The position numbers were made by a program, and so were the translations under genes. A stretch of 64,000 nucleotides of DNA from Potentilla sterilis (taxonomy: Eukaryota; Streptophyta; Magnoliopsida; Rosales; Rosaceae). The stretch is from assembly GCA_963682095.1 (NCBI GenBank), contig OY821755.1, forward strand, positions 32,928,916 to 32,992,915, written 5' to 3'. Shown in pieces: positions 23,267 to 35,900 of the stretch (positions within the stretch are counted from its first letter, which is position 1; every line of letters starts with the position of its first letter). Under the pieces are notes generated by a model. The model ran no database searches, was not told the DNA's origin, and saw only the letters and a program-made list of their open reading frames with translations.

Positions 23267-26169
23267 ATTATAAAAGCTTGTTATATTTGAATGTTAACTT
23301 TGTATATTTGTGTAGATTCCTTATAGCTTTATTTTTGGTTTTGTATAAATCTTCTCTAACTTTGCTAATTCATGTATGTATTGTAGAAAATTTTCAATGC
23401 TAACTTTAACTTGTAACTTGATTCTAACATGTAATTGTTTCTAACCTTTACTAACTTTAACATATTAACTCTGATTTTCTAACTCATTCTTTTCTAACTC
23501 AACTTTTTCTTCTTATTTTTATTTTTGGTTTTGTTCGTTTTGAAGTGTCTTGTGCGTGTGCAGATTGAATTGAAAAGAAAAAGTGCAGGAAATACCAAGT
23601 TCTGCCCAAAGCAGAATTCGGGCAGTGCAGTCCGTCAACTTTGGAAGGCCACCGTTTTCAGCTCACAAAACCTGGGAAAGTGAACCATACACCGTTGGAA
23701 AGGCTCTGAGTCTACTTTCTGTAGGATTTTACAGAAGTGAATTTGGAGTTTCGAGCTGCTCCCAGTTTCAATTTTAGTGCACGAAGGTCAATCTGGCGAA
23801 GCAGAAAACTGGACAGATCAATAGGTCCGATTAATGGCCAAACAAAGAGTACTTCTGCTGGTCCGATTGAGGTGAATTTTATACCGTTGGAAAGCTCTGT
23901 GTGTCCACTACAACATTGATTTACAACACTTTTGAATTAGGATAGTGGAACACACCCAAAGTCGGGCCTCAAATGATACAAACACATCTGCCGATGCTGC
24001 CCAGAAGCTGCCTGCAGCGAGCAGCCCTGCCCCTGCCGAGAGCCATCCTGCTGAGAGGCTTGCAGCCTGCGAGCACCTGCCAATGACAAGCCTGCCAAGC
24101 AGCTCATGCCGATAGTGCCTGCCAGGATTGCTAGCATGATGAGCATACATGCCGCGAAATCTGCCGAGCGGTGGACGCACACTCCTGCCGATATTGCGCA
24201 CCCTGACAACCATGCTGCCCCTGCACGCTGCTGCAGCCTGCCTATGCTGCTGCCCCTGCACCTGCCTGCCGAGAGAAGCATGCCTGCCAAGAACTTGCTG
24301 CTGCCGAGAGAGGCTGCTGCTGCCCCAACTGCCGAGCTGCACATGACCGTCAACACACATGGTGAAGAGTCTAAGTAATGGACTATAAAAACAAAGCGCT
24401 AATTGGGAGGCAACCCAATTCGATCAAAGAAAAGTGAAGGAGCCATCACCGAGAGTTTGAAATTTCTTAACCCTTCTCTTTTTCTTTGATTTGTGATGAT
24501 ATGTTGGTATATGTTAGACTATTGCATGCTTAGGAAATTCGTTGATATAGATTTGTGCTTACATTGAGGACAATGTAATTTTCTAAGTGTGGGGTGGGAT
24601 AACGTATTCCGTTTATGTTTTCGTGTGCTTAATTTAGAAGTAGAAAATCCAGAAAATTATAATGTAAAAATAGAGTGTTTAAATTGTTTGTTTCGAGTCT
24701 TAGGATGCCCCTAATATGTCAATGATGTTTTTCTCCTCTTTGCATACATAGATGATGGTTGTGCATACAATTAAAATTGTGAGTTTCATGGATTATGTGC
24801 ACTGGTAGGAGCATGTAGGACTTGTTGATTAATTAAGCATGCATGTTTTAGCTAGTTTGTTTCCATAATAACCTATGTGAGCTTTAGAGCCAATTTGCTT
24901 TCTTCTTGAGCGATAAAAAGATAAAATTCGATAGATTCGTAGGAAGCATGAAACCTCATAAATCTTTAAATATTCGATGACTATGTGCCATAGCTTTTTA
25001 ATGAACTCTAGTATGCTAGAACTTACTCTTGTTGATTTTCAAAACGTTTTTAATCATAAAATACATTGATTTTGAATATGATTGAATAAAGATCATTTAG
25101 GTTTACCACCATTGCCAAATAAAGCATGAGCCCTATTGGAGCCCGTCGTGGGACACCTTAGTAAACCCCCTTTGAGCCTACGGTTAGCCATTTCTTTCAT
25201 CATCCTTAAACACTTTCCATGAACTTAGTATAGTGATGTCTTGACCATTGTGTGTCGGCAAAGCTTGATTTTTGAAGGAGTTTTTGCGTGAAGTGATGAA
25301 GAAGAACAAGTGTGGGGTAGACTTAGCCATGAATTTATGAAAAGTGTATATGTATGCCGTGCCTTAGAAAAAGAAAGAATGAAAAATTTTGAAACATTTT
25401 TGCTCGGACCAAAAGAAAAAGAAAAAGATACCGAGAGCAAGAAAAGAAAGATGTAAGGCACGGCTTGAAAAAGAAAAGAAAAAATTTTGTGCATGGCTAT
25501 TGTCTTGATTATTGTTGTAATGTTATGGGAGGAAAAGAATGAAGTATGGGTCCAACAAGATGAAATTTGACCCTTGGCGAGAAGACATAAGGAGATTTGT
25601 GCTTTGCCAAAGGCCACGGTGACGTTTTGAGCCTCCTTATCCAAATATCGAATACCTCTTAGCCTAGCCCCATTACAACCCTTTTATTGATCTTTTTCAT
25701 GATTCTTAAGATGGTTAAATTTGATTTGTGGAGATTTTCTCAAGAGTAAGCATATGGTTTTGGTTCATTGGTGCACATAGTTGTTACATGAGGTTTTTCC
25801 ATAAAATTTCACAAAGAGCTTTCTTTTCTTGACATATGCAAGTTACTCTTCGTAGTTCATTATCTTTCGCTTGCATATACTTATGAGTGAATGCCATGTT
25901 TCGAGTGAAAAGAAGAGAGTATGCCTAGTGAGGAGGATTGAATTAGCTTAACATGTTTACATGCTTACCTTTTGCTCTTATATGTTCTTATTGATGTTAC
26001 ATGTTCAATGAAACTTGGAATTTTCGTGCTTAGCATTCTCGATCATGCATTAACTTGAAAGCTATGTGTACATACGAGCCTGAGACAAATTGTTAGGGGC
26101 AATAGTTTGTTTAGAGTCTAGTTTAATTTAGTTTGCTATGGGACTAGCAAAGGATAAGTGTGGGGTAGT
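23267..26169 (+). repeat. Athila-like element 2 internal region
   Basis: 2.9 kb with no recognisable protein. It is the inverse of 17637-20319 apart from the expanded GC-rich part at 23975-24345. It ends in a purine tract (GTGTGGGGTAGT) just before the 3' LTR. Frames on either strand in the GC-rich part are Pro/Ala/Cys-rich products of the repeat, not genes. Confidence 0.78.
23975..24345 (+). repeat. CTGCCGAG-type degenerate repeat
   Basis: A GC-rich tract built of imperfect CTGCC/CTGCCGAG/TGCCTGCC words. The matching place in element 1 (about 19530-19620, inverted) is far shorter, so the tract expanded in element 2 or shrank in element 1. Confidence 0.75.
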
Positions 26170-26431
26170 TGATAGGAGCACAATGTGCGACGATATTAAT
26201 GTGTTTACGCCTCGTTTATGCTTTGTTTAACCCTTATTTGTCTAAGATTGAGTCATAATATAGTTTAGTGTTAATTTGGTAGAGTTTGGCGAAAAATGGT
26301 TAAGAATCCGAAAAATGACTAAGTATGAGAAATCTGGAAAATAGTGAAAAATGTGTCTTTTTCGTGATTTTGAGATGAGCAAACGTGCGATCTATCCTTG
26401 TCCGAATTTAATGAAATTTGGTGTGCTTATT
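26170..26431 (+). repeat. Athila-like element 2 3' LTR, left part
   Basis: Starts TGATAGGAGCACAATG after the purine tract and runs to the CACTA-1 insertion. The last three bases (ATT, 26429-26431) are the target-site duplication. Confidence 0.88.
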
Positions 26432-26446
26432 CACTACCAGAAAAGG
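26432..26446 (+). repeat. CACTA-1 left terminal inverted repeat
   Basis: CACTACCAGAAAAGG, perfectly complementary to 36744-36758. Beyond 15 bp the match is interrupted, then continues within the TATAGCCGACGA words. Confidence 0.95.
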
Positions 26447-26725
26447 GGTTATAGCCGACGATATGGGAAAAAACGGCCGACGAAATAGTACCTCGTCGGC
26501 TATAACCCCTTATAGCCGACAAACTACTATTTCGTCGGCCACATCGTCGGCTATAATATTATAGCCGACGACTGCCGACAACTCGTCGGCTATAACTATA
26601 GCCGACGAAACGTTTTTGGTTATAGCCGACGAGGATGGTATTCGTCGGCTATAAGAGTTATAGCCGACGAAAAGTTTTTGGTTATAGCCGACGAGGAGGG
26701 TATTCGTCGGCTATAACTCTTATAT
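26447..26725. repeat. CACTA-1 left subterminal motif array
   Basis: About 15 copies of TATAGCCGACGA in both orientations, some reduced to GCCGACGA. In En/Spm such subterminal motifs are binding sites for the TNPA protein and overlap the transposase promoter; the same role is inferred here. Confidence 0.88.
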
Positions 26726-26908
26726 CAGATCGACCTTCTGCATCAGGGAGCTCATTCGTCGATGAAATCGTCCAAAACGCTCTGAAATCGTCCAAAACCT
26801 CGGCCATAAGCTTGAAAGGTACGTATATTGCTGTGTGTGTTGATTTAGTTGGTTATATGCAGAGGTGTGTTAATTTAGAGTTTAATTAGAATAAATGTGT
26901 GATTAATT

Positions 26909-26954
<46 letters not shown>

Positions 26955-27326
26955 TGAGATGAGATTATTAATGGGTTGATATATATGTTGTATTGGTTAG
27001 ATAGAATTGAAGTTTTGTTGAAGATTAGTGATTGATTGTTGATTTATAGGTGATTTTAGATGAATTTGATGAAAAAATGTATATATATATTAATTAATTT
27101 AATTGTAATTAAAAATATATTGTTGGTATATATAAAAAATACATTGTGTTTAATTAATTAGGGAGATTGACGATGTTTTAATTAATTTAGGGATGCATGT
27201 GTATATATATATATATGTGTGTGTGTGTAATGATGAATTTTTTAATTAATTAGTACGTGCGTACGTACGTAGTACGTGCATATATACATATCTATATATA
27301 GCTATATTTATTTCTTGAATTTACAG
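26726..27326 (+). other. CACTA-1 transposase 5' leader with intron
   Basis: A good donor (AAAG/GTACGT, 26819) and a good acceptor (TTTACAG, ending 27326) frame a 0.5-kb AT-rich intron just upstream of the start codon. The leader exon is about 26726-26818. The intron holds a TA microsatellite near 26921-26950 that differs in length in CACTA-2. Confidence 0.65.
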
Positions 27327-27327
27327 G

Positions 27328-30300
27328 ATGGACAAGAGTTGGATTACCCTTGGAAGATGGGATGAGGCGTATCATGATGGAGTTAGGAGTTTCCTGGATT
27401 TTGTGATGGCTAACTGTGGAGACACTACACTTCATTATTGTCCGTGTAAAAAGTGCAAGTGTGCCACCCCACGACACCGGTTTTCCATAGAGACAGTGGA
27501 GCAACACCTGGCTAGATATGGATTTTGGGTCCTATACACTAATTGGATTTATCACGGTGAACCAGAGTTTGCGGGTCGTCATGATCATGGACAATTTGCG
27601 GAGAGAGGGAGTTCCTCCAATGATCCGACAACGAACTGGATCAACGATATGTTTCCTCGTGAGAGCGGTGTCTTTGAGGAAGCACCAGATGTGCAACTCC
27701 CACCTCCGGAGATGGAGTGTTTCCCTGATATTGAGCCACTCGAGCCATTACCCCGATCTCCGGTCAACACAAGTGGTATGGAAAAGTACAACAACCTGAT
27801 CGCATTGCAACAGACTCCGTTGTACCCCGGATGCAGTAAGACTGTCCTTGAATCTGTCATGGGAGTGATGAAGATCAAAACGGAGAACAAAGGCACTGTC
27901 AAATCGGTTGATGATTGGCTTCGGCTATGGGGTGGGGCGATGCCCCCCGGACATCGGCTTCCTACCAGTCATCATAAGGTGCGACATATCCTTAAAGATC
28001 TCGGCCTTTCCTACATCAAGATTCATGCATGCAGATACGATTGCGTTCTGTTTTACGGGGAAGGACTTGCAGATCTTGAATACTGCCCATTATGCAATAC
28101 AGAGCGGTATAAGTTCACTCCTAAAGGGAACAAGAAAGCTGTGAAGATACTTCGGTACTTCCCGCTGATTGATAGGCTTGAGCGGTTGTTCATGTGTGCT
28201 TTCACGGCCGAAGCTATGAGATGGTGGGCTGAGAGGAATGTGCCTGACGATGACACCCTTAGACATCCCGCCGACGGAGAGGCTTGGAAGAAGAACGTGC
28301 TGGAGTTTCCCGAATTTGCATCAGAGGTTCGAAATGTTTGGCTAGGGCTATCATCCGACGGTTTCAACCCTTTTGGCAAGAAAGAGCTTCAGTACAGTGT
28401 GTGGCCAGTTATTTTGATTCCGTACAACTTTCCACCGTGGATGTGCATGAAGAAGGAATATAACATGCTCACATTGTTGATTCCAGGCCCAGGTTATCCG
28501 GGAAAGTGTCTCGATGTGTATTTGAGACCCGTAATTGAGGAGCTTCGGTACTTGAGTCTGAACGGCCACCTGGTCTACGACCGGTTCAAAAATGAGATGT
28601 TCCGGATGCATGCCATGCTTGTTGGCACGATCAGTGACTTTCCTGGGAGGGGTATGTTGTCGGGCAGCGTCACCAGGGGTTACAGGGCTTGTTCAGAGTG
28701 CATGACTGTTGATTGCTCCAGTCCTCATTGCAGCAAGATTGTCCAGATGCGTCACCGTCGTTGGCTTCCGCATGACCATCCATTTAGGGACGATGCACAG
28801 GCTTTTGATGGGACTGAAGAAAGGGGCTGGGCACCGGAGCAATGGACAGGGGAGGAAATATTGGCAGTGTTGAATGAGTATGACTTTGGTCCGCTTAGCA
28901 ATCATCCCGATGTGTTGCGCACGATTCCAGAGAGGCCGGATCGGTATAGGTTCTGGTCACACAAGAGCATCTTATGGGAACTTCCTTATTGGGCCAGGTT
29001 GGCTACCAGATACTACCTGGATGTCATGCATATAGAGAAGAACGTGGGTGAAGCCGTGGTTGGCACAGTTTTGAATTGGGAGAAGAAAACAAAAGACACC
29101 CCCAAGGCACGCGTTGATCTGAGAAATATGGGACTGCGGGACCATTTGTGGTTGAGAGAGGGCAGGAGCAAAATGCCCCAAGCTCCTTACACCGTCACCA
29201 GGGACCAGAAACATGAAATCTTTGGATGGCTGAGTAATGTCAGGTAACTTTTTATTAATTAGGCATGTATTCCCTAAAGAATCCATCTGTTGTTGGATGA
29301 CTATATATGCATGAAATCTAATTGTTGTTAATGGCTATGCAGGTATCCTTATGGCTATGCGGGTAACATAAGCAAGTGTGTTAACTACCGAGACAACAAG
29401 ATGTACGGATTGAAGAGTCACGACTGCCATGTACTGCTTCAACGCCTCTTCCCTATTTTCATTCGAGCGTACTTGGAGGATGAAGTGGTTGAGCCGTTGG
29501 TGGCGTTGTCAAGATTCTTCCAGAAGTTATGCGCTAGAGAAGTTAGAAAATCAGACCTCATGAGAATGCATGAGGAAATCGTTTTTATCTTGTGCAAGTT
29601 CGAGAGGATATTTCCCCCAAACTTCTTTGACATCATGCCTCACCTGATGATCCATCTTCCCCAACAATTGTTGCTTACCGGTCCCGTACACTACACTTGG
29701 ATGTATCCCATCGAAAGGTACATGTTATTCATAAATTTGATTTGTACATGTTTTTAAATAAAAGTTGCATGCTCTTAACATGCACTTGTTAACCTCGCAG
29801 ACAACTTGGAGACTACAAGAAATATGTGCACAATAAATCTGCGCCTGAGGGGTGTATTGCTGAAGCTTACATTGCGCATGAGTGTGTAACGTACGCCAAG
29901 TTGTACTTGGGAGCGATGGAGGACCCCCCACAACATCCAAGTCGAGATGACCCCGAGTTCAACCTATCTATCGTCGCCAACTCTGTTGTACCATACGGAA
30001 GCTTCAAGAAAAAGGGTGTGGACAAGTTGCCTGACCATGAGGTAGGGATTGCCCACTGGTGGGTTCTAATAAACTGTCCGGAGGTACAATATTGGAAACG
30101 TCACCATCTTCACAGCAAGGAAGTTCGCGGTGATGTCGAGTACCACAACACGACGTTTGCAGACTATTTTCCACAATGGGTAAGTGTATAAATATATATA
30201 TTAGATGGCTTTCTTTTACAGTTCCCTATTCTTTAATCATAAACACACCGAGTGATTTGAGTTATATTTTTCAGCTGATGCAAGTGGCTGCGAGGGGTGG

Positions 30301-31027
30301 TCATACAAATTACTCAGAGGAATTGAGGCTGTTGTCGATGAAGCCGATATCTTCCACAGTCCGCCCAATGTGTGATGTCAACGGCGTTAAGTATATATGT
30401 GAAGCTAGAGACGGGGAACGCAAAACACAGAATTGTGGGGTGATGGTCGATGGTGCAGAGGGGGGCGTGGATTTTTACGGTGTCCTACAGTCAGTTGTTG
30501 AACTCATTTATGGGAACCGCATGAAAGTCCACTTGTTCAAGTGTCGATGGTTTGATACTAGGCCGCACCGCTTACGGATCGATCAGTACGGCATACTTTC
30601 GGTGAATACCGCCACTAGTGTGTATGAAGACGACCCCTTTGTTTTCGCCACAGCGGCCAAAAAGGTCTTTTATCTTGACGATCCTTTGAACAAAGGCACG
30701 TGGAAGGTAGTTAACCATGTGTCTCAGCGAGACATATACAGTGCTACCACACTTGGTGTGAGCACAGAGTGTGAAGAAGCGACCGCATACCAAGAGCCGG
30801 ACGCCGGCGACATTCCGGAATCCTCCACCATCCGCGATAATAATGTGACGCCGGGCAGAGTGGTTCGACTTCCTAGGGGTCAGGTGCCCATGTATGATGT
30901 TAATCTGAATCGTCTATATCAGGCAGACGATGACTCAGACGACGAGTACGAGCACCGGTTGCCAGATATTAACTACTATACTACGTCTGACTCAAGTGAT
31001 GAGGATGATTCTGATTATCATCCTTAG
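27328..31027 (+). CDS. CACTA-1 tnp2-type transposase (TNPD-like)
   Basis: Four exons fit GT-AG rules and phases: 27328-29243, 29343-29717, 29801-30179 and 30275-31027, giving 1,140 residues. Residues 1 to about 80 form a transposase-associated domain with a CPCKKCKC knuckle. About 230-640 is the tnp2 core with LGLSSDGFNPFG, YNFPPWMCMK, LVGTISDFPGRG, LPHDHPFRDDAQAF and LDVMHIEKNV. Exon 2 is a DUF4218-type region (MPHLMIHLPQQL, YTWMYPIER). Exon 4 carries a DUF4216-type region (VFYLDDPLNKGTWKVV) and an acidic tail rich in Ser/Asp. This is the protein that cuts the element ends. No stop or frameshift is seen. Exon 1 encodes exactly the same protein as in CACTA-2. Confidence 0.95.
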
Positions 31028-31344
31028 TATACTATTTATGTATGTATTTGTGTACGATGGTGCATGCATGAATACATTTTTGTCCTTAATTACCGTTTTC
31101 CGAGTTTATGGGAAATTGTATTGAATTGTTTGTGTTATGTTTAGGAATTTATCAGGTGAAATAGGCAGTTTTCAGGCCCTAAATGGCAAATTTTCAGAAA
31201 GATCAGAATTATAGCCGACGAAATGGACCATAATTCGTCGGCTATAATGCCCATACTTTAGCCGACGAATTGCAAGTCGTCGGCTATAATGCCCGTACTG
31301 TAGCCGACGACTTCCAAGTCGTCGGCTAAAGTATATTGACCGAA

Positions 31345-31650
31345 ACCATACGTAGACCGTTCAAATGCAAAAGTGTCGTGAAATAAGATACGACCAAAAT
31401 ATTGAAATACGACTATGGTTGAAAAATGGGAAGATTCCGACAAAATCTGTGTGCCGAATGTTGCGATTAGGTGTTTTTTACTTCCGTTTTCCTATGGGTA
31501 GCCTGACGGTCGGTAAATTTTTGGAGGAAAATTTTTATACGGTTAGTTGCGTCGCATCGATTTGAAACTATTCTCTGTTGAAGGTCAGGCCAAAAAACGT
31601 CATTTAGACGGGCCAATTGCCGTTTTACAGCGTTTCGAGATTTGACCATG
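31345..31650 (+). repeat. CACTA-1 internal direct repeat, unit 1
   Basis: Nearly the same as 31851-32155; the offset between them is 506 bases. It starts near CATACGTAGACCGTTC and runs through GGAGGAAAATTTTTATACGG. Small frames in both units (31365-31565 and 31871-32071) look alike only because the DNA is duplicated. Confidence 0.88.
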
Positions 31651-31850
31651 CAGTTTGACCGTCCCGATCGAGCCTTTAACGTTGTCAGATGTAGTTGGTT
31701 TTTTTTTCCTACATGTATTTAATCTTAACGGTGATATCTGACGGTTTGAATAGATTTTTCAAACTTTTAGATTCGAAATCGGAACATATGCACTAATATT
31801 CCTTAACTTATTTACTAAGTGTTTAAGTGAATGTATAGTTTCAAATAGTT

Positions 31851-32155
31851 GCTATACGTAGACCGTTCAAATGCAAAAGTGTCGTGAAATAAGATACGAC
31901 CGAAATATTGAAATACGACTACGGTTGAAAAATGGGAAGATTCCGACAAAATCTGTGTGCCGAATGTTGCGATTAGGTGTTTTTTACTTCCGTTTTCCTA
32001 TGGGTAGCATGACGGTCGGTAAATTTTTGGAGGAAAATTTTTATACGGTTAGTTGCGTCGCATCGATTTGAAACTATTCTCTGTTGAAGGTCAGGCCAAA
32101 AAACGTCATTTAGACGGGCCAATTTCCGTTTTAAAGCGTTAAGAGGTTTGACCAA
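31851..32155 (+). repeat. CACTA-1 internal direct repeat, unit 2
   Basis: Second unit of the direct repeat. The roughly 200 bases between the units (31651-31850) are single copy. Confidence 0.88.
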
Positions 32156-32523
32156 AAGTTGACCAGGGAATAGCCGACGAAATACTTAACTTCGTCGGCT
32201 AAACTCTTGCGATCCGCGCCGTTTCATTGTCCGCCGTTGGATGGGCGAGATCTGACGGCTGGTGAGAGCTTATAGTATAGCCGACGAGATTCATATTATA
32301 GCCGACGAGATTCATCGTATAGCCGACGACATTCATATTATAGCCGACGATACACTTAACTTCGTCGGCTATAATCGGCCCGCAAAGCCCAACTCCGGCC
32401 CGGCCCGGATTTTGGCCCGGCCCGTAAGAGTATAGCCGACGAAATTCGTCGGCTATGACTATAGCCGACGAATTAAAATTAAATCGTCGGCTATAATCCG
32501 TCGATTTAAACCGAGCCCTAGGC

Positions 32524-32903
32524 GCCTCTCCCTCATTTTCTGCTTAGAACCAAAATTGCCCAATCGTTCCCCACCCCTCCCCGACGCCGACCGACCACGA
32601 CGGAGCCTCCCCGACGCCGATCGACCCTCCCCGGCCCCACCCGATTCCTCCCCGCCCCGGCCCCCTCCTTCCCGAGCCCTCCCCGACCCGAAAGCCCCTG
32701 CCGGAGCCGCCCGAGCCGCCCTAGCCGCCCTGCCGCAGCCTCCCCTACCCGCCCCTGCCGCAGCCGCCCCTGCCCGCCCCTGCCGCCCCTGCTGCAGCCG
32801 CCCGTAGCCGCAGCTGCCCCTGCCGCAGCCGCCCCTGCCGCCGTCGCCGCCGTCGCCGTCGCCGCCGCACCGCACCACCGGTCCTCGTCCAGACTGCACC
32901 ACC
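32524..32903 (+). promoter_or_regulatory. GC-rich leader of the second CACTA-1 gene
   Basis: A strongly C-rich stretch of CCGCC/GCCGCC words without any ATG until the start codon at 32904. CACTA-2 lacks 10 bases of it. It looks like a transcribed leader; the Pro/Ala-rich open frames across it have no start codon and are not counted as genes. Confidence 0.55.
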
Positions 32904-35900
32904 ATGTCAGGTAGTCCCGATCGAGCCTCATTTAGGGTTTTTATTAATTTTGTCGAATTTTGTGAATTTTAGGGTTTTTGTGAATTTTTTGTGGAATTTA
33001 GGGTTTTTGTGAAATTTATGGAATTGTGTGGATTTTTTGTTAAATTTGTTAATTTTGTGGAATTTATATACTAATTTTGTGGATTTTTTGTTAAATTTAC
33101 GGTTTTTATATACTAATTGTGGAATTTTGTTGAATTTATATACTAGTATACTAATTTATATACTAATTTATATATAATTAGGTATAAATATTTTTTTTCA
33201 TTTTTATGACGATATATATATATATATATTTTTCGGAATATATATATATATATATAATTAGGTATAAATATAGTTATGTATATATATAATTAGGTGTATA
33301 TATATTTAAAAAAGTTTTTTATTTTTTTGTGAAATTTAAGGAATTTTGTGTTATATTTCGGAATATATATATATAATTAGGTATAAATATATTTAGGTAC
33401 GTATATATATAATTAGGTACATATACATTGAATGATGTTTTTAATTTTGTTTTGTGGAATTTTTGTGCAATTTATGGAATTTATATACTAATTGTGCAGG
33501 AAACCGGCGCTTTGTAGACCGATGGCTTGGCAGACGGATCGAGAGCGACCCCGACGCTCAGGCAGGATCCAGCCGTGGGGGGAGCGGATCCAGCGGTCGT
33601 CGGGGCCTAGGCCGGCCTTTGAGTCGACGAGAGGAGACGTTGATGGGATTGACCCCGAGCGATCCACGTGGGGGCTCCTCGTATGAGTCGACGGGAGCGG
33701 GCCCTGACTCGAGTGTCGGAGGAGGACGCAGAGCCACCAGACCCCAGTGCACTTCAGCACTGTTCCAGGATCGGCAGCCGACCCCACCGCGCGCCGATCT
33801 GGACCCTCCAGAGATGCTCCCTGTCCCCCCACAGCGACAGCGTCCACAGCTACGGGGCCCACCGTCAGGGGGAGCAGGCCCCTCAGGGTCCACGCCCCGT
33901 ATGTCTCCGCCATCGGGGATGTACATGGTCCAGTTCCTCCCTGCCATCCCTGAGTACGACGCTAGGGGGAGGCAGATTTGGAGGCACGACCGGCCCCACG
34001 AGATTCCCTGGGAGGAGGCCTACTTCTACAGTCCTTTCGACTCAGAGGACTGCCGCGGCCTGTGGGCCGTTCGTGAGAAGGACAAGCAGTACAACGACGC
34101 AGGTAATTGGTTAGTTTAATTAATTATTTAGATTGTTTAATTAATTATTTAATTAGTTAGTTTAAATAATTATTTAACTATGTGTTCATTTTAACAGGCG
34201 TCCTCGTCAATAAACCCGCGGGGACGAGACGGACCAGAGGGCCAGCGAACATGTCGACCCTGGAGAGGGAGCTGGCCGGTGGGATCAGAGAGATCCTGCC
34301 CGGTCCCGGTGAGGATGGACGCCCGATTGAGCGGAGAGACACCACCACCAAGTACATCAACGCGACGGGCATGCTCGTGCGGGACAGGGTCCCACTGTTG
34401 TGGTCCGACTGGGGCTCTGTGCCCGATGAGATCAAGGCGCGAGTGTACAATGCACTGTCGGTGAGTTAAATATGATTTTTATTATAGAAAATAAAAAATT
34501 ATGAATTCAGTCCTTATAACTATATAAAAATATTTTCTAATTAATTTATAATGTTGCAGCAATGGTTTAGAGTCCATCCTACCTTGGACTGGTGGAGAGA
34601 CGAGCAGCTGAAGAACAGGTTATGTGTTTTGCTTTTTTTTGTATAAATATATTTATTGGCAGTGTACGAATATATCTAACAGTTGTGTTCTGTTAATATA
34701 GGTACTCCGAGTGGAAGAACGAGCTGTCCACGCACTACAGGACGTACCATGTGGAGCAGCGCTTGGGGCGAGCTGCAACCCCCCACGAGTTCCGGTACAG
34801 GGAGTACGAGTGGCTATGGCTGGTAGCCTACTTCGGGAGCGACAGGGTCTCGGTAAGAAAATTTAGCCTGGTAGTATATAACTTTTTAATGTTATTTAAT
34901 AATTAAATTATGTAGTTACTTAATTCAATTAATTAGTTAGTTAGTTAGTTATTAGTTATTAAATTAAGTCAGTTGGTTAGTTACATAGTTAGTTAGTTCG
35001 TTACTAAATTAAATTAAATTAAATTAAATAAAATTAGGTAGTTAGTAAGTTAGTTAGTTACTAAATTAAATTAGTTAGTTAAGTAGTTACTAATTAAATT
35101 AGTTAGTTAAGTAGTTACTAATTAAATTAAATTAGTTAGTAACTAAATTAGTTATTAATTTTATTTTGGTTAGTTCCTAATATTTTAATTTAGTTACTAA
35201 TTTATATTTGCGTTTATATGTTTGTTGTTATAATACAGAAAATCTCGCGGACGAACAGCGACAACCGCAGGAGGAACGAGCACCCCCACCACGGCGGCGC
35301 CCGCTCCTGGAGGCAGTGGGCAGAGATGGCGAGGAGGGACCGACCGCTGAGGCCGTTGTCGTGGATTCATGCGCAGATGTATCCGGGGCGTCCCGACCAA
35401 GTGGTAAGTATTCGTCCATCTTCAATAAAAGTGTTTCATGAAATTAATTTATATATATATTTTTTAATTCGTTTATTATATTTTCTTGTCAATTAGGCGG
35501 AAATAGATGCGGAGACCGACGCGATCACCTTCGGGATCGCGCGAGACACTCTGGGAGACGGGGCGTCCGACGAGGCGATCGCGGAGTTTGCCTCCACGAT
35601 CGACACCCTTGAGCCGCGCTTGGCCTCTCAGATCATGCACGCGGCGGTAGGGACGGGGAACAACTACTTCTACCAGAGAGGCCTAGGCGCGGCGGGAGAT
35701 GGGGTTCTCAAGTTCACGCCGGCCAATCCCAGCACGCAGCGTGCGGCTTCGACGAGAGGAGACTTGCAGACGCAGCTGCAGAGGACTCAGGCGGAGTTGG
35801 CGAGGGCGGTGGAGGCGCTCCAGCAGGCGGAGTTGGCGAGGGCCGCGGAGGCTTCGGCGCAGCAGGCCAGAGACGCATCTGTGGCGGAGATGTACCGATG

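Larger units (their letters stand above)
31205..32500. repeat. CACTA-1 internal motif clusters between the two genes
   Basis: Two groups of TATAGCCGACGA motifs lie well inside the element. 31209-31328 holds three inverted pairs; 32161-32500 holds about eleven motifs, four of them in direct order at 32275-32345. They flank a pair of about 300-bp direct repeats. The second cluster ends just before the GC-rich leader of the downstream gene, where a promoter is expected. This placement suggests that the element's own DNA-binding protein may act on the second gene's promoter (inference). Confidence 0.85.

Noticed and set aside
23908..24378. Frames of 90-150 codons on both strands in the CTGCCGAG tract
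   Set aside because: Produced by the degenerate repeat; the inverted sister region has no matching frame.
31365..32071. Two 66-codon frames that are almost identical
   Set aside because: Their likeness comes from the DNA direct repeat; they have no start context or family similarity.
32459..32931. Gly/Arg/Ala-rich and Pro-rich frames on both strands (also 55489-56032)
   Set aside because: They are by-products of the C-rich leader of the second CACTA gene, lack a start codon on the gene strand and have no family pattern.
33488..34114. Overlapping long frames on the minus strand and in a second plus frame over exon 2 of the TNPA-like gene
   Set aside because: Shadow frames of a GC-rich exon; only one frame joins the flanking exons with correct splice phases.
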